Positions 1-6,208 of a DNA stretch of 8,130 bases are shown here, one piece after another. Made by a program: the position numbers and the translations under genes. The DNA comes from Verrucomicrobiales bacterium. Lineage in GTDB: Bacteria; Verrucomicrobiota; Verrucomicrobiia; Limisphaerales; UBA1096. How positions within the stretch are numbered: the first letter of the stretch is position 1; every line of letters begins with the position of its first letter. The DNA lies in assembly GCA_028817635.1 (NCBI GenBank), contig JAPPPH010000306.1, positions 1 through 8,130 of the forward strand. Reading direction: 5' to 3'. Below the pieces are notes generated by a model. It saw nothing but the letters and a program-made list of their open reading frames with translations, was not told where the DNA came from and made no database searches.

Positions 1-1
1 T

Positions 2-1156
2 GGCAAGGTGCAGGTGAGCATCCGGGCGATCGATTCCAACACGGAGGAGGTCAGTTGGAGCGGTGTGTTCGACAACGGGGTGGATCAATTCATCGACCTG
101 CAAAACCAGATCGCGACCGAATTGGCTACGGAACTCAAGGGCGGCCTGGCCGCTGCCGAGACGCAGCAACTCGCACAAAAGGCGACCGACATCCCCGAGG
201 CACAGGAGCAATACCTCGCCGGCCGGCGCGAGTGGAACAAACGCAGCAAGGAGGGGTTTGAAAATGCGCTGAAACATTTTGAGCGAGCCATCGAACTGGA
301 CCCCGACTACGCCGACCCCTACTCCGGCCTCGCCGACACTCACTCGCTGATGGTGTTTTACGGCCACGCCATCAGAGATGAGGCCATGCCCAAGGCGAAG
401 CAGAGCGCAGAAACCGCCAAGGAAAAAAATCCGAACCTAGCCAAGGCCTACACATCGATGGGATGGATTTTGTACATGTATGAGTACGATTGGGAGGGAG
501 CGGAGAATAATTTCAAAAAGGGAGTCGAACTGAACCCAAACTACGCGACCGGCTGCCAATGGTACGGATTACTACTCCTTGATATAGGTGAAAAAGAGGA
601 AGCAATCAGTATCATGGGTAGAGCAGAACAATCCGATCCGACGTCGCTGATTATTAAGATGAACCTTGCCATGATGCATTATCAAGCAGGATTAAATGAG
701 AAAGCACTTATGTACGCGGATGAGGCGTTGAACATTTCACCCACCTTCAGCATGGCGCTAAATATGAAATACGTCCAATTGTTAGCCGATGGGGTGGATG
801 GAGGGGTCGAAATATTCAAGGAGCAATTAAGTGCTGATGAAGATGGCGTTGCAGGTCGAGGTTCTCTTTTTCAGCTGCACTTGATGAAAGGAGATAGAGA
901 GGCCGCATTTGAGCTGTTTTCGGAAATCGTTGGAGATCCAAGGACGACCCGGGAAGAATGCGGGAACATGGCGGGAATGTATTTCCGGCTAGGCAAACTT
1001 GATCTGGCAAATATTTGGCTGGAGATGGCGATAGAGAACCATGAACCGGGATTATGGGGGTATGCGATGGGCAAGGACTTTGTAGAATGGCAGAAGCACC
1101 CAAAATTCATCGAGTTGATGAAGTCCGTTAACCATCCGTTGTATGTCGACAAGTAA
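2..1156 (+). CDS. TolB-like/TPR repeat protein, 5'-truncated by window edge (paralogue of next gene)
   Basis: The reading frame is already open at base 2 (GKVQVSIRAID...) and ends at TAA 1154-1156, so this is the C-terminal ~384 residues of a longer protein; the GTG at base 8 is not a credible start because the downstream paralogue continues far upstream of the matching residue. The first ~55 residues are the end of a TolB/FlgO-like domain (LQNQIATELATELKGGL matches LQNEIATQLASELKGGL in the paralogue). Then come about five TPR-like helical pairs, e.g. NALKHFERAIELDPDYADPY and AENNFKKGVELNPNYA, and a C-terminal tail ending NHPLYVDK. TPRs are protein-protein interaction scaffolds; the partner is unknown. 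By analogy with its neighbour the missing N-terminus may hold an effector domain and a membrane helix, but that cannot be seen. GC falls from 68% (181-240) to 42% (661-720). Confidence 0.9.
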   Translation, partial: GKVQVSIRAIDSNTEEVSWSGVFDNGVDQFIDLQNQIATELATELKGGLAAAETQQLAQKATDIPEAQEQYLAGRREWNKRSKEGFENALKHFERAIELDPDYADPYSGLADTHSLMVFYGHAIRDEAMPKAKQSAETAKEKNPNLAKAYTSMGWILYMYEYDWEGAENNFKKGVELNPNYATGCQWYGLLLLDIGEKEEAISIMGRAEQSDPTSLIIKMNLAMMHYQAGLNEKALMYADEALNISPTFSMALNMKYVQLLADGVDGGVEIFKEQLSADEDGVAGRGSLFQLHLMKGDREAAFELFSEIVGDPRTTREECGNMAGMYFRLGKLDLANIWLEMAIENHEPGLWGYAMGKDFVEWQKHPKFIELMKSVNHPLYVDK

Positions 1157-1157
1157 C

Positions 1158-3215
1158 ATGAGTGCCGAGGTTTTCATTAGCTACGCGTCGAAGGATCGGG
1201 AGCGGATTCTGGATTTAGTCGATCGGCTGGATGCGGCCGGTGTCTCGGTGTGGATTGACCAGATGAGCATCGAGGGGGCGACGATGTGGAGTCAGGAAAT
1301 CGTCGCGGCGATCCGTAGCTGCAAGGTGCTTATCCTCGCGATCTCCGCCAGCTCGGCTGATTCGGAAAATGTGGTGAAGGAAGTGGCGCTGGCTTCGGAG
1401 AGCCGCAAGCGCATCCTGCCGGTGTATCTGGAGTCTGCGGAGGTTCCGGAGTCGATGGCGTATCAACTCGCCGGCATTCAGCGGGTGGAATTTTTTGAGG
1501 GCGACGAAGAGGCGGGGCAGCAGTCTGTGATCCGTGCCTTGGCCAAGCTGGGGGTGACGGTGAGCGAGGCAGCGAGCACGGCCGCCGCCGGCGCGCCCAA
1601 GCGAATCAGTCACGGAGCAAGTCATGCCGCCCCAAGCCAAGCGCCGAAAAGCGAAAGGGCAGCTTGGGGCAAGATCGCGGCCGCCGTGGGAGGCGTGGCG
1701 GTGTTGGCGGCCGGGCTGTTTTTCCTTGGGGGCAGCGGCAGCGAGACGACGACTCCGCTTGGCCAAGCGGGGACGAACGCGACAAACACGACCGAGCAAA
1801 CCCAGCCCTTGGCCAAGCCGGTAACGCTGGACACGAACCGGGTGGTGGTGCTGCCGTTCAAGACCATTGGCACATCCGGCGAAACGGCCGACTTGGGCTA
1901 TGGCTTGGTCTCCACGCTGACTAGCAAGCTGCAGCCGTTACAAAACTTGGTGGTGATCGCGAAGGAATCGGCGCGCAAATATGAGGACAGCAAACTGTCG
2001 CCGCGCGAGATCGGCCAAACGCTGGGAGCGGGGACAATTGTAACCGGCGAAATCCAGACGAGCAGCGACAAAGTACAAGTGAACATTCAATTAGTGAATG
2101 CGAATACCGAGGCGCTCGGCTGGGGTAGTACTTTCATCAAAACTAAGGACGAATTTTTAGATCTGCAAAACGAGATCGCGACTCAACTTGCCAGCGAACT
2201 CAAAGGAGGCTTGGACGATGCCGAGGCAAAACAGCTTGCCCAAAAAGCCACTGAAAACGCCGAAGCCCAAGCGGAGTATCAAGCCGGTCGTCGCGAATGG
2301 GATAAACGCAGTAAGCAGGGATTCGACAACGCCATCAAACATTTTGAGAGGGCGATTGAGTTGGATTCGAACTATGCCGACCCGTACGTAGGCTTGGCGG
2401 ATACGTTTGGTCTGATATCAGCGTATAATTTTGCCAGCGCCAATGAAGCTATGCCGCAGGCAAAGTCTTACGCTGAGAAAGCCATCGAGATAAACCCGGA
2501 TTTGGCAGGTGCTTATACTTCACTTGGTTGGGTGTTTGTAAACTACGAATATGATTGGGTCGCTGCAGAATCCAGTTTTCGTAAATCGATTGAGTTGAAT
2601 CCGAATTACGCCACGGCGAACCATTGGTTCGGATTGTTTTTGTCCAACTTAGGGAAGCACGATGAAGCGATTGCGTCCGTAAAAAAAGCAGCCGAGTTGG
2701 ATCCTCAGTCTATGATCATCCAATCGAGCATTGGCCAAGTCTATGTTGTGGCTGGCCGATTTGAAGAAGCGTCTGAATTTGTAAATCGAGCTCATGAAAT
2801 GAATCCTTATTTCTCAACCGCGATTTGGTTTAAGTATGCAAAGTTAAAAGGGGTCAATACAGAGGAGGATGTAATTTTACTAAAGGAGTTAATTAAGAAG
2901 TTTCCTGATCAACCGATGCATCGAAAAACCCTGTTGGAGGTTTACTTAAAGATGGGCAACAGGGAAGCGGCGTTGGAGCAAATGGTCGATTTGCTGGGAT
3001 CCTTCGATGGGATTTTGAATAATTGCCACTTTGCAGAATCATTTTTCCTGTTGGGTAAAACTGAACAAGGGTACCAGTGGTTGGAAAAGGGAATCCAAGC
3101 CAGAGAATCATGGGTGACCATGTACGGTAATTTGCCCTTCTTAAAAAAATATCATCGCGAATCGCGGTTTTGCGAGTTGTACAAAAAAATCAATCATCCG
3201 ATGTATGTGGATTGA
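1158..3215 (+). CDS. TIR domain - TM - TolB/FlgO-like - TPR membrane signalling protein
   Basis: A 685-residue protein from ATG 1158, one base after the upstream TAA; an in-frame ATG at 1143 would overlap the upstream gene and add five residues. I prefer 1158 because the TIR fold begins at once (AEVFISYASKDRERI). Residues 3-131 are a TIR_2-type domain: FISYASKD at 6-13, then WSQEIVAAI with Glu47 at the position of the catalytic Glu in NAD-cleaving TIRs. Residues 132-170 are an Ala/Pro/Ser-rich linker, 172-191 one membrane helix with basic residues before it, predicting a cytoplasmic TIR and an exported C-terminal half. Residues ~228-348 match the TolB/FlgO-like domain of TPR-containing adenylate cyclases and CadC-like regulators (VVVLPF, LGYGL, IGQTLGAGTIVTGEIQ). 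TPRs follow from ~388. NADase activity and ligand are inference. No clear Shine-Dalgarno precedes the start, so translational coupling is likely. GC is 73% at 1681-1740 and 35% at 2821-2880. Confidence 0.92.
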   Translation: MSAEVFISYASKDRERILDLVDRLDAAGVSVWIDQMSIEGATMWSQEIVAAIRSCKVLILAISASSADSENVVKEVALASESRKRILPVYLESAEVPESMAYQLAGIQRVEFFEGDEEAGQQSVIRALAKLGVTVSEAASTAAAGAPKRISHGASHAAPSQAPKSERAAWGKIAAAVGGVAVLAAGLFFLGGSGSETTTPLGQAGTNATNTTEQTQPLAKPVTLDTNRVVVLPFKTIGTSGETADLGYGLVSTLTSKLQPLQNLVVIAKESARKYEDSKLSPREIGQTLGAGTIVTGEIQTSSDKVQVNIQLVNANTEALGWGSTFIKTKDEFLDLQNEIATQLASELKGGLDDAEAKQLAQKATENAEAQAEYQAGRREWDKRSKQGFDNAIKHFERAIELDSNYADPYVGLADTFGLISAYNFASANEAMPQAKSYAEKAIEINPDLAGAYTSLGWVFVNYEYDWVAAESSFRKSIELNPNYATANHWFGLFLSNLGKHDEAIASVKKAAELDPQSMIIQSSIGQVYVVAGRFEEASEFVNRAHEMNPYFSTAIWFKYAKLKGVNTEEDVILLKELIKKFPDQPMHRKTLLEVYLKMGNREAALEQMVDLLGSFDGILNNCHFAESFFLLGKTEQGYQWLEKGIQARESWVTMYGNLPFLKKYHRESRFCELYKKINHPMYVD
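1538..1547. repeat. CTTGGCCAAG palindrome, copy 1
   Basis: Exact 10-bp palindrome at the C-terminal edge of the TIR domain, where it encodes L-A-K of ALAKLG. The flanks do not extend the dyad. Confidence 0.7.
1755..1770. repeat. CTTGGCCAAG palindrome, copy 2 (16-bp dyad)
   Basis: CCGCTTGGCCAAGCGG is a perfect 16-bp palindrome in the low-complexity linker just after the membrane helix of the TIR protein. It encodes L-G-Q-A. Confidence 0.8.
1808..1817. repeat. CTTGGCCAAG palindrome, copy 3
   Basis: Exact 10-bp palindrome 40 bases after copy 2 in the same linker, read in a different codon phase (P-L-A-K-P), just before the TolB-like domain. Confidence 0.75.
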
Positions 3216-3288
3216 GATATGTGCCACTCCGGAAATCACCCAACTAGAGTTTGAGTAAAAAATGTCAGTCATATTTTCTAATCTAATC

Positions 3289-4629
3289 ATGAAATCAAAA
3301 AAACTTCTTCTCGGCTTGGCGCTTGGCCAAGCGCTTGGCTTGTCTGCGGTGGCGGCGGATTGGCCGCAGTGGCTGGGGGCCAAGCGGGACGGCATTTGGC
3401 GTGAGTCGGGCATCCTCAAGAAATTTCCCGAGGGCGGGCCGAAGGTGAATTGGCGTGTACCTATCGGCGGAGGATACGCCGGGCCGGCGGTGGCCGATGG
3501 ACGGGTGTTCATCATGGATCGCCAGTTGGCCAAGGGCACGGCGAACCCGGACAACCAGTTCGATCGCGGCATGATCCCGGGGTCGGAGCGGGTGATCTGT
3601 CTCGACGAGAAAACCGGACGCGAACTTTGGGTGCACGAGTACGACTGCGGTTACACGGTCAGTTATCCGGCCGGGCCGCGCGCCACGGCCACGGTGGATG
3701 GCGACCGGGTCTACACGCTCGGTGCCGAAGGGAATCTGCTCTGCCTGAATGCGGAGTCGGGCAAGGTACTTTGGCAGAAGGATTTTAAGAAAGAGTACGG
3801 GGTGAAATCTCCGGTCTGGGGATTCACCGGGCATCCGCTGGTGCGGGGCGGGCATCTGATCTGCCTCGCACGTGGCAAGGGCTCGACCGCGGTGTGCTTT
3901 GACAAGCTGACCGGCAAAGAGGTGTGGCGCAGCCTGACCGCGCGTGAGCCGGGGTATTGTCCACCGACACTCATCCAGGCCGGTGGCGTGGAGCAGTTGA
4001 TCATCTGGCATCCGGAATCGATCAACTCGCTGAACCCGGACACGGGGGAGGTTTACTGGACGCAGCCGTTCCGGCTTCGGTTTGGGTTGTCTGTGCCGAC
4101 GCCTCGGCAGGTGGGTGACCAGTTGTTTGTGACGGCATTTTACAACGGGCCGATGATGTTGAATCTCGCCAAGGACAAACCGACCGCCACGCTGGCGTGG
4201 AAGGGCAATCGTAACAGCGAGAAAAACACCGACAAACTTCACAGCATCATGCCGACGCCGTTCATCGAGAAGGGGCACATTTATGGCGTGTGCAGCTACG
4301 GGCAGTTGCGGTGTCTGCGGGTGGATACCGGCGAACGGGTCTGGGAGGATCTCACGGCGACGCGCGGCGGCGAGGAGACGCGCTGGGGGAACGCCTTCCT
4401 CGTAAAGCACGCGCCGTCGGACCGGTTTTTCCTGTTCAACGAACTGGGCGATCTGATCATCGCGAAGCTCTCGCCCAAGGGCTACGAGCCGATCGACAAA
4501 GCGCACCTGATCGAGCCGACCGGCAAGGCGATGAACCGAAAGGTGGTCTGGAGCCACCCGGCGTTCGCCAACCGAAACGTGCTCGTGCGAAACGACAAGG
4601 AAATTGTCTCGTTTTCGTTGGCGGAATAA
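3289..4629 (+). CDS. Secreted PQQ-like beta-propeller repeat protein
   Basis: A 446-residue protein from ATG 3289. A longer start at ATG 3262 adds nine residues (MSVIFSNLI) ahead of a normal signal peptide; I prefer 3289 because MKSKK followed by a hydrophobic stretch to ~residue 22 is a standard Sec signal, with cleavage near AVAA/DWPQW. Five blade motifs of the PQQ/BamB-like propeller type are visible, each Thr/Ser-Gly-x-x-x-Trp: DEKTGRELW (106-114), NAESGKVLW (154-162), DKLTGKEVW (205-213), NPDTGEVYW (249-257) and RVDTGERVW (344-352). The mature N-terminus DWPQWLG is typical of the large secreted PQQ-like family of Planctomycetota and Verrucomicrobiota. Nothing shows that it binds PQQ or is an enzyme; a structural or binding propeller is equally possible. 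It lies 73 bases downstream of the TIR gene. Neither candidate start has a good ribosome binding site (only GAG at 3253-3255 before 3262). The signal peptide carries a 16-bp palindrome at 3319-3334. Confidence 0.92.
   Translation: MKSKKLLLGLALGQALGLSAVAADWPQWLGAKRDGIWRESGILKKFPEGGPKVNWRVPIGGGYAGPAVADGRVFIMDRQLAKGTANPDNQFDRGMIPGSERVICLDEKTGRELWVHEYDCGYTVSYPAGPRATATVDGDRVYTLGAEGNLLCLNAESGKVLWQKDFKKEYGVKSPVWGFTGHPLVRGGHLICLARGKGSTAVCFDKLTGKEVWRSLTAREPGYCPPTLIQAGGVEQLIIWHPESINSLNPDTGEVYWTQPFRLRFGLSVPTPRQVGDQLFVTAFYNGPMMLNLAKDKPTATLAWKGNRNSEKNTDKLHSIMPTPFIEKGHIYGVCSYGQLRCLRVDTGERVWEDLTATRGGEETRWGNAFLVKHAPSDRFFLFNELGDLIIAKLSPKGYEPIDKAHLIEPTGKAMNRKVVWSHPAFANRNVLVRNDKEIVSFSLAE
3319..3334. repeat. CTTGGCCAAG palindrome, copy 4 (16-bp dyad)
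   Basis: GCGCTTGGCCAAGCGC is a perfect 16-bp palindrome inside the signal-peptide hydrophobic stretch of the propeller gene (L-G-Q-A-L-G). Additional CTTGG half-sites lie on both sides (3315-3319 and 3334-3338). Confidence 0.8.
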
Positions 4630-4652
4630 TCGTCACCGCAGGCGAGGGCGGT

Positions 4653-4684
4653 AACCACTAAGAAAAGAAGGCCACGAAGATTTT
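4653..4684 (+). repeat. Putative dispersed-repeat arm, related to reverse complement of 4836-4870
   Basis: The segment starts AACCACTAAG and ends CACGAAGATTTT. Read on the other strand, 4836-4870 starts ACCACGGAAT and ends CACGGAACTGATTTT, so the two are loosely similar in inverted orientation on either side of the other repeats. Similar purine-rich strings recur between genes in many bacterial genomes from general knowledge, but the match here is imperfect and eye-judged. Confidence 0.35.
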
Positions 4685-4686
4685 TT

Positions 4687-4754
4687 GGACTCGCAGGCAC
4701 GTCCCTCCATTTTTGCGCTTGGTCATCAAGGTGGAGGGACGAGCCTGCGAGTCC
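4687..4754. repeat. 68-base inverted repeat (23-bp arms), possible hairpin or mini-element
   Basis: The left arm 4687-4709 (GGACTCGCAGG...GTCCCTCCA) pairs with the right arm 4732-4754 (TGGAGGGAC...CCTGCGAGTCC) with a single mismatch (T/A-type difference at 4699/4742 area); 4710 and 4731 could add a G-U pair. The loop is 21-22 bases and contains the half-palindrome GCGCTTGG at 4715-4722. There is no T run after the stem on the + strand, so it is not a typical intrinsic terminator; T's precede the left arm at 4681-4686. Flanking bases show no obvious target-site duplication. It could be a non-autonomous mini-element, a REP-like repeat or an RNA hairpin in the 3' UTR of the propeller gene. Confidence 0.75.
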
Positions 4755-4755
4755 G

Positions 4756-4765
4756 CTTGGCCAAG
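4756..4765. repeat. CTTGGCCAAG palindrome, copy 5
   Basis: Exact palindrome immediately after the right arm of the 68-base inverted repeat, in the intergenic region. Confidence 0.75.
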
Positions 4766-4777
4766 ACGAGGTCGTCT
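4764..4777. repeat. Short inverted repeat AGACGA-GG-TCGTCT
   Basis: Two perfect 6-base arms separated by two bases directly follow and overlap the CTTGGCCAAG palindrome at 4756-4765. This could be a dyad protein-binding site or chance; there is nothing else to support a role. Confidence 0.35.
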
Positions 4778-4789
4778 AAATATTCCCGC

Positions 4790-4835
4790 CCCCTCATCCG
4801 GCCTTCGGCCACCTTCTCCCCCGAGGGGGAGAAGG
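4790..4835. repeat. C/G-rich double-hairpin dispersed repeat
   Basis: The block CCCCTCATCCGGCC... contains two adjacent dyads: GGCC-TTC-GGCC at 4800-4810 and CCTTCTCCCCC (4812-4822) with its perfect complement GGGGGAGAAGG (4825-4835) separated by GA. Very similar 'CCCTCATCCGGCC...CCTTCTCCCCC...GGGGGAGAAGG' strings are familiar as intergenic dispersed repeats in unrelated proteobacteria and other phyla; that comparison is from memory, not a search. No T tract follows, so intrinsic termination is not strongly suggested. Confidence 0.6.
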
Positions 4836-4843
4836 AAAATCAG

Positions 4844-4870
4844 TTCCGTGTGTTCTGTGTATTCCGTGGT
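4844..4870 (+). repeat. Imperfect 9-base tandem repeat, three units
   Basis: Three consecutive units TTCCGTGTG, TTCTGTGTA and TTCCGTGGT (4844-4852, 4853-4861, 4862-4870) share TTC-GTG. On the - strand this reads as ACACGGAA-type units, a common form of intergenic simple repeat. It has no visible gene association beyond lying upstream of the molybdoenzyme gene. Confidence 0.6.
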
Positions 4871-4878
4871 CTTTCCCC

Positions 4879-4892
4879 CGCTTGGCCAAGCG
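4879..4892. repeat. CTTGGCCAAG palindrome, copy 6 (14-bp dyad)
   Basis: CGCTTGGCCAAGCG lies 63 bases before the molybdoenzyme start. With the next bases it shares a 19-base identical stretch, CGCTTGGCCAAGCGCTTGG, with 3320-3338 in the propeller signal peptide. Confidence 0.8.
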
Positions 4893-4955
4893 CTTGGTTT
4901 CGGGATTCGTGGCTTGCTTGTTTTTGTTCGGGAGCGACACTTCCGGGCAGCTCTC

Positions 4956-6206
4956 ATGTCTCTTTCCGGGGAATTACATCGACAACACCTCGAGGTGACG
5001 CGCCGTTATTTTCTGCAACTCGGCGTGGCCGGGGTGTCGGCGCTCAAGGTGCAGTCCGCCTGGGCTGAGTCGGATCAATCCATCCTCGATGAGGCCACGG
5101 CGGACATGGGTTATTTCACGCCGCAGGCAGAGTTCGGCACGGTGGAGCGCGGCGACCCACTGCCGTACACGCTGCCCCTGGCCAAGCGGCTGGAGGTTGG
5201 GCTGGAACGGAAAACGTGGACACTCGATGTCGTCCCTGACCCGAACAGCAACCCGGAGATGGAACACCCGATGTCGAGGGAGAAGGGCAATCCACTGACG
5301 TTCGACGGATTGATGAAGCTGGCCGAGAAACACGCGGTGCGCTTCCTCAAGATCATGACCTGCAACAACATCGGCGCGCCGCTGGGGATGGGTTTGTGGG
5401 AGGGGGTGCCGCTGCGCAACGTGATCTGGGCCACGCAACCAAAGGCGAACATTCGGCGGGTGTTTTATTACGGCCACCACAACAACGATCCCAAGCAGAT
5501 GTTCCGAAGTTCGCTGTCGATTGGCCGCGTGCTGGAGGATCCGCCGGGGGACAACCCGGTCATGCTTTGCTACAAGCTCAACGGCCAGTGGCTCAGCGGA
5601 AAACGCGGTGGGCCTGTGCGGATGCTGGTGCCGGATGCGTACGGGTTCAAGTCGGTCAAGTGGCTCAAGACGGTGATTTTGACGAACGACTTCCGGGCCA
5701 ACGACACGTATGCCGATGCGAACAACGACATCGATAGCTGGATGAAAACCATGAGCCGGTTTCACCTGCGGCCGGCCAAGGCGAAGGTGGGTGAGCCGAT
5801 CCCGGTAACCGGCTGGGCGCAGGTCGGGGTGGGTGGTTTGTCCAAGGTGCAGATTTGGGTCAACCCAAAGGACAACCTCTGGCCGGAGGATGATCCCTAT
5901 TTCACCAAGGCACCGTGGCGCGATGCCGCCATCCTGCCGCCACCGACGAGCTGGGGCGGGGATCTGCCCGGTGGCAGGCTACCGGCGAATGTCCGGTTTT
6001 TTGACCGCAACGGTCGGCCCGAACATTGGCCGATGCGCTACACGCTGGCCCACTGGGCTACACTGCTCAAGGACCTCAAGCCGGGCTCGTACGACGTGCG
6101 CTGCCGGACGATTGATGAAAACGGCATAGCCCAACCAATGCCGAGGCCGTTTCGCAAGTCCGGCCGCAACACCATCCAACGATTCTCGCTGGCGGTCGAA
6201 GCCTGA
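4956..6206 (+). CDS. Tat-exported molybdopterin-dependent oxidoreductase, sulfite-oxidase superfamily
   Basis: A 416-residue protein from ATG 4956 to TGA 6204-6206. The frame is open back to 4713, but those 81 codons read through intergenic repeats; starting at 4956 places a Tat signal near the N-terminus (T15-R-R-Y-F-L20, hydrophobic to ~L30, cleavage near AWA/ES at 37). Residues ~80-265 match the oxidoreductase molybdopterin-binding domain: Cys136 in MTCNNIGAP is the expected Mo ligand, followed by LWEGVPLRNV and, near the end of the domain, GGPVRMLVPDAYGFKSVKWL. Residues ~270-416 (FHLRPAKAKVGEPIPVTGWAQVG) look like the Mo-co dimerisation domain of sulfite oxidase/SoxC. The segment after Cys136 lacks the CxGNRR form of classical sulfite oxidases, so the substrate cannot be named. 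No cytochrome c partner is encoded next to it in the window. The next gene starts about two bases later, so the two are probably co-transcribed. Translation signals are weak (GGGCAG upstream). Confidence 0.92.
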   Translation: MSLSGELHRQHLEVTRRYFLQLGVAGVSALKVQSAWAESDQSILDEATADMGYFTPQAEFGTVERGDPLPYTLPLAKRLEVGLERKTWTLDVVPDPNSNPEMEHPMSREKGNPLTFDGLMKLAEKHAVRFLKIMTCNNIGAPLGMGLWEGVPLRNVIWATQPKANIRRVFYYGHHNNDPKQMFRSSLSIGRVLEDPPGDNPVMLCYKLNGQWLSGKRGGPVRMLVPDAYGFKSVKWLKTVILTNDFRANDTYADANNDIDSWMKTMSRFHLRPAKAKVGEPIPVTGWAQVGVGGLSKVQIWVNPKDNLWPEDDPYFTKAPWRDAAILPPPTSWGGDLPGGRLPANVRFFDRNGRPEHWPMRYTLAHWATLLKDLKPGSYDVRCRTIDENGIAQPMPRPFRKSGRNTIQRFSLAVEA

Positions 6207-6208
6207 GG

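Larger units (their letters stand above)
4630..4955. other. Intergenic region built from several short repeat elements
   Basis: These 326 bases separate the propeller gene from the molybdoenzyme gene, and I see no gene in them. An open frame runs through from 4713 into the downstream CDS, and another is open on the - strand (4658-4957), but both translate only the repeats and look accidental. In order it holds an ACCAC...CACGAAGATTTT segment (4653-4684), a 68-base inverted repeat (4687-4754), a CTTGGCCAAG palindrome (4756-4765), a short near-palindrome (4764-4777), a C/G-rich hairpin block (about 4790-4835), a 9-base imperfect tandem repeat (4844-4870) and a second palindrome (4879-4892). No convincing promoter or T-tailed terminator was found. 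Confidence 0.75.

Noticed and set aside
1143..1157. ATG 1143 as start of the TIR protein
   Set aside because: It overlaps the upstream coding end and adds only MSTSN; ATG 1158 leads straight into the TIR fold. It cannot be excluded.
3251..3277. TTGAGT followed by TATTTT upstream of the propeller start, as a sigma-70-like promoter
   Set aside because: The spacing is 15 bases, both boxes are weak, and the region is AT-rich enough for chance matches.
3295..4557. Long minus-strand open frame (420 codons) opposite the propeller gene
   Set aside because: Its translation is Arg/His/Pro-rich with no recognisable domain, and it lies wholly opposite a gene with signal peptide and blade motifs; it is a by-product of high GC.
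4800..4835. C/G hairpins as a rho-independent terminator for the propeller gene
   Set aside because: No run of T follows either stem, and they lie 170-200 bases after the stop; the dispersed-repeat explanation fits better.
4974..5765. Minus-strand open frame of 263 codons opposite the molybdoenzyme
   Set aside because: Low-complexity His/Arg/Val-rich translation, complementary to a well-supported domain; shadow frame.
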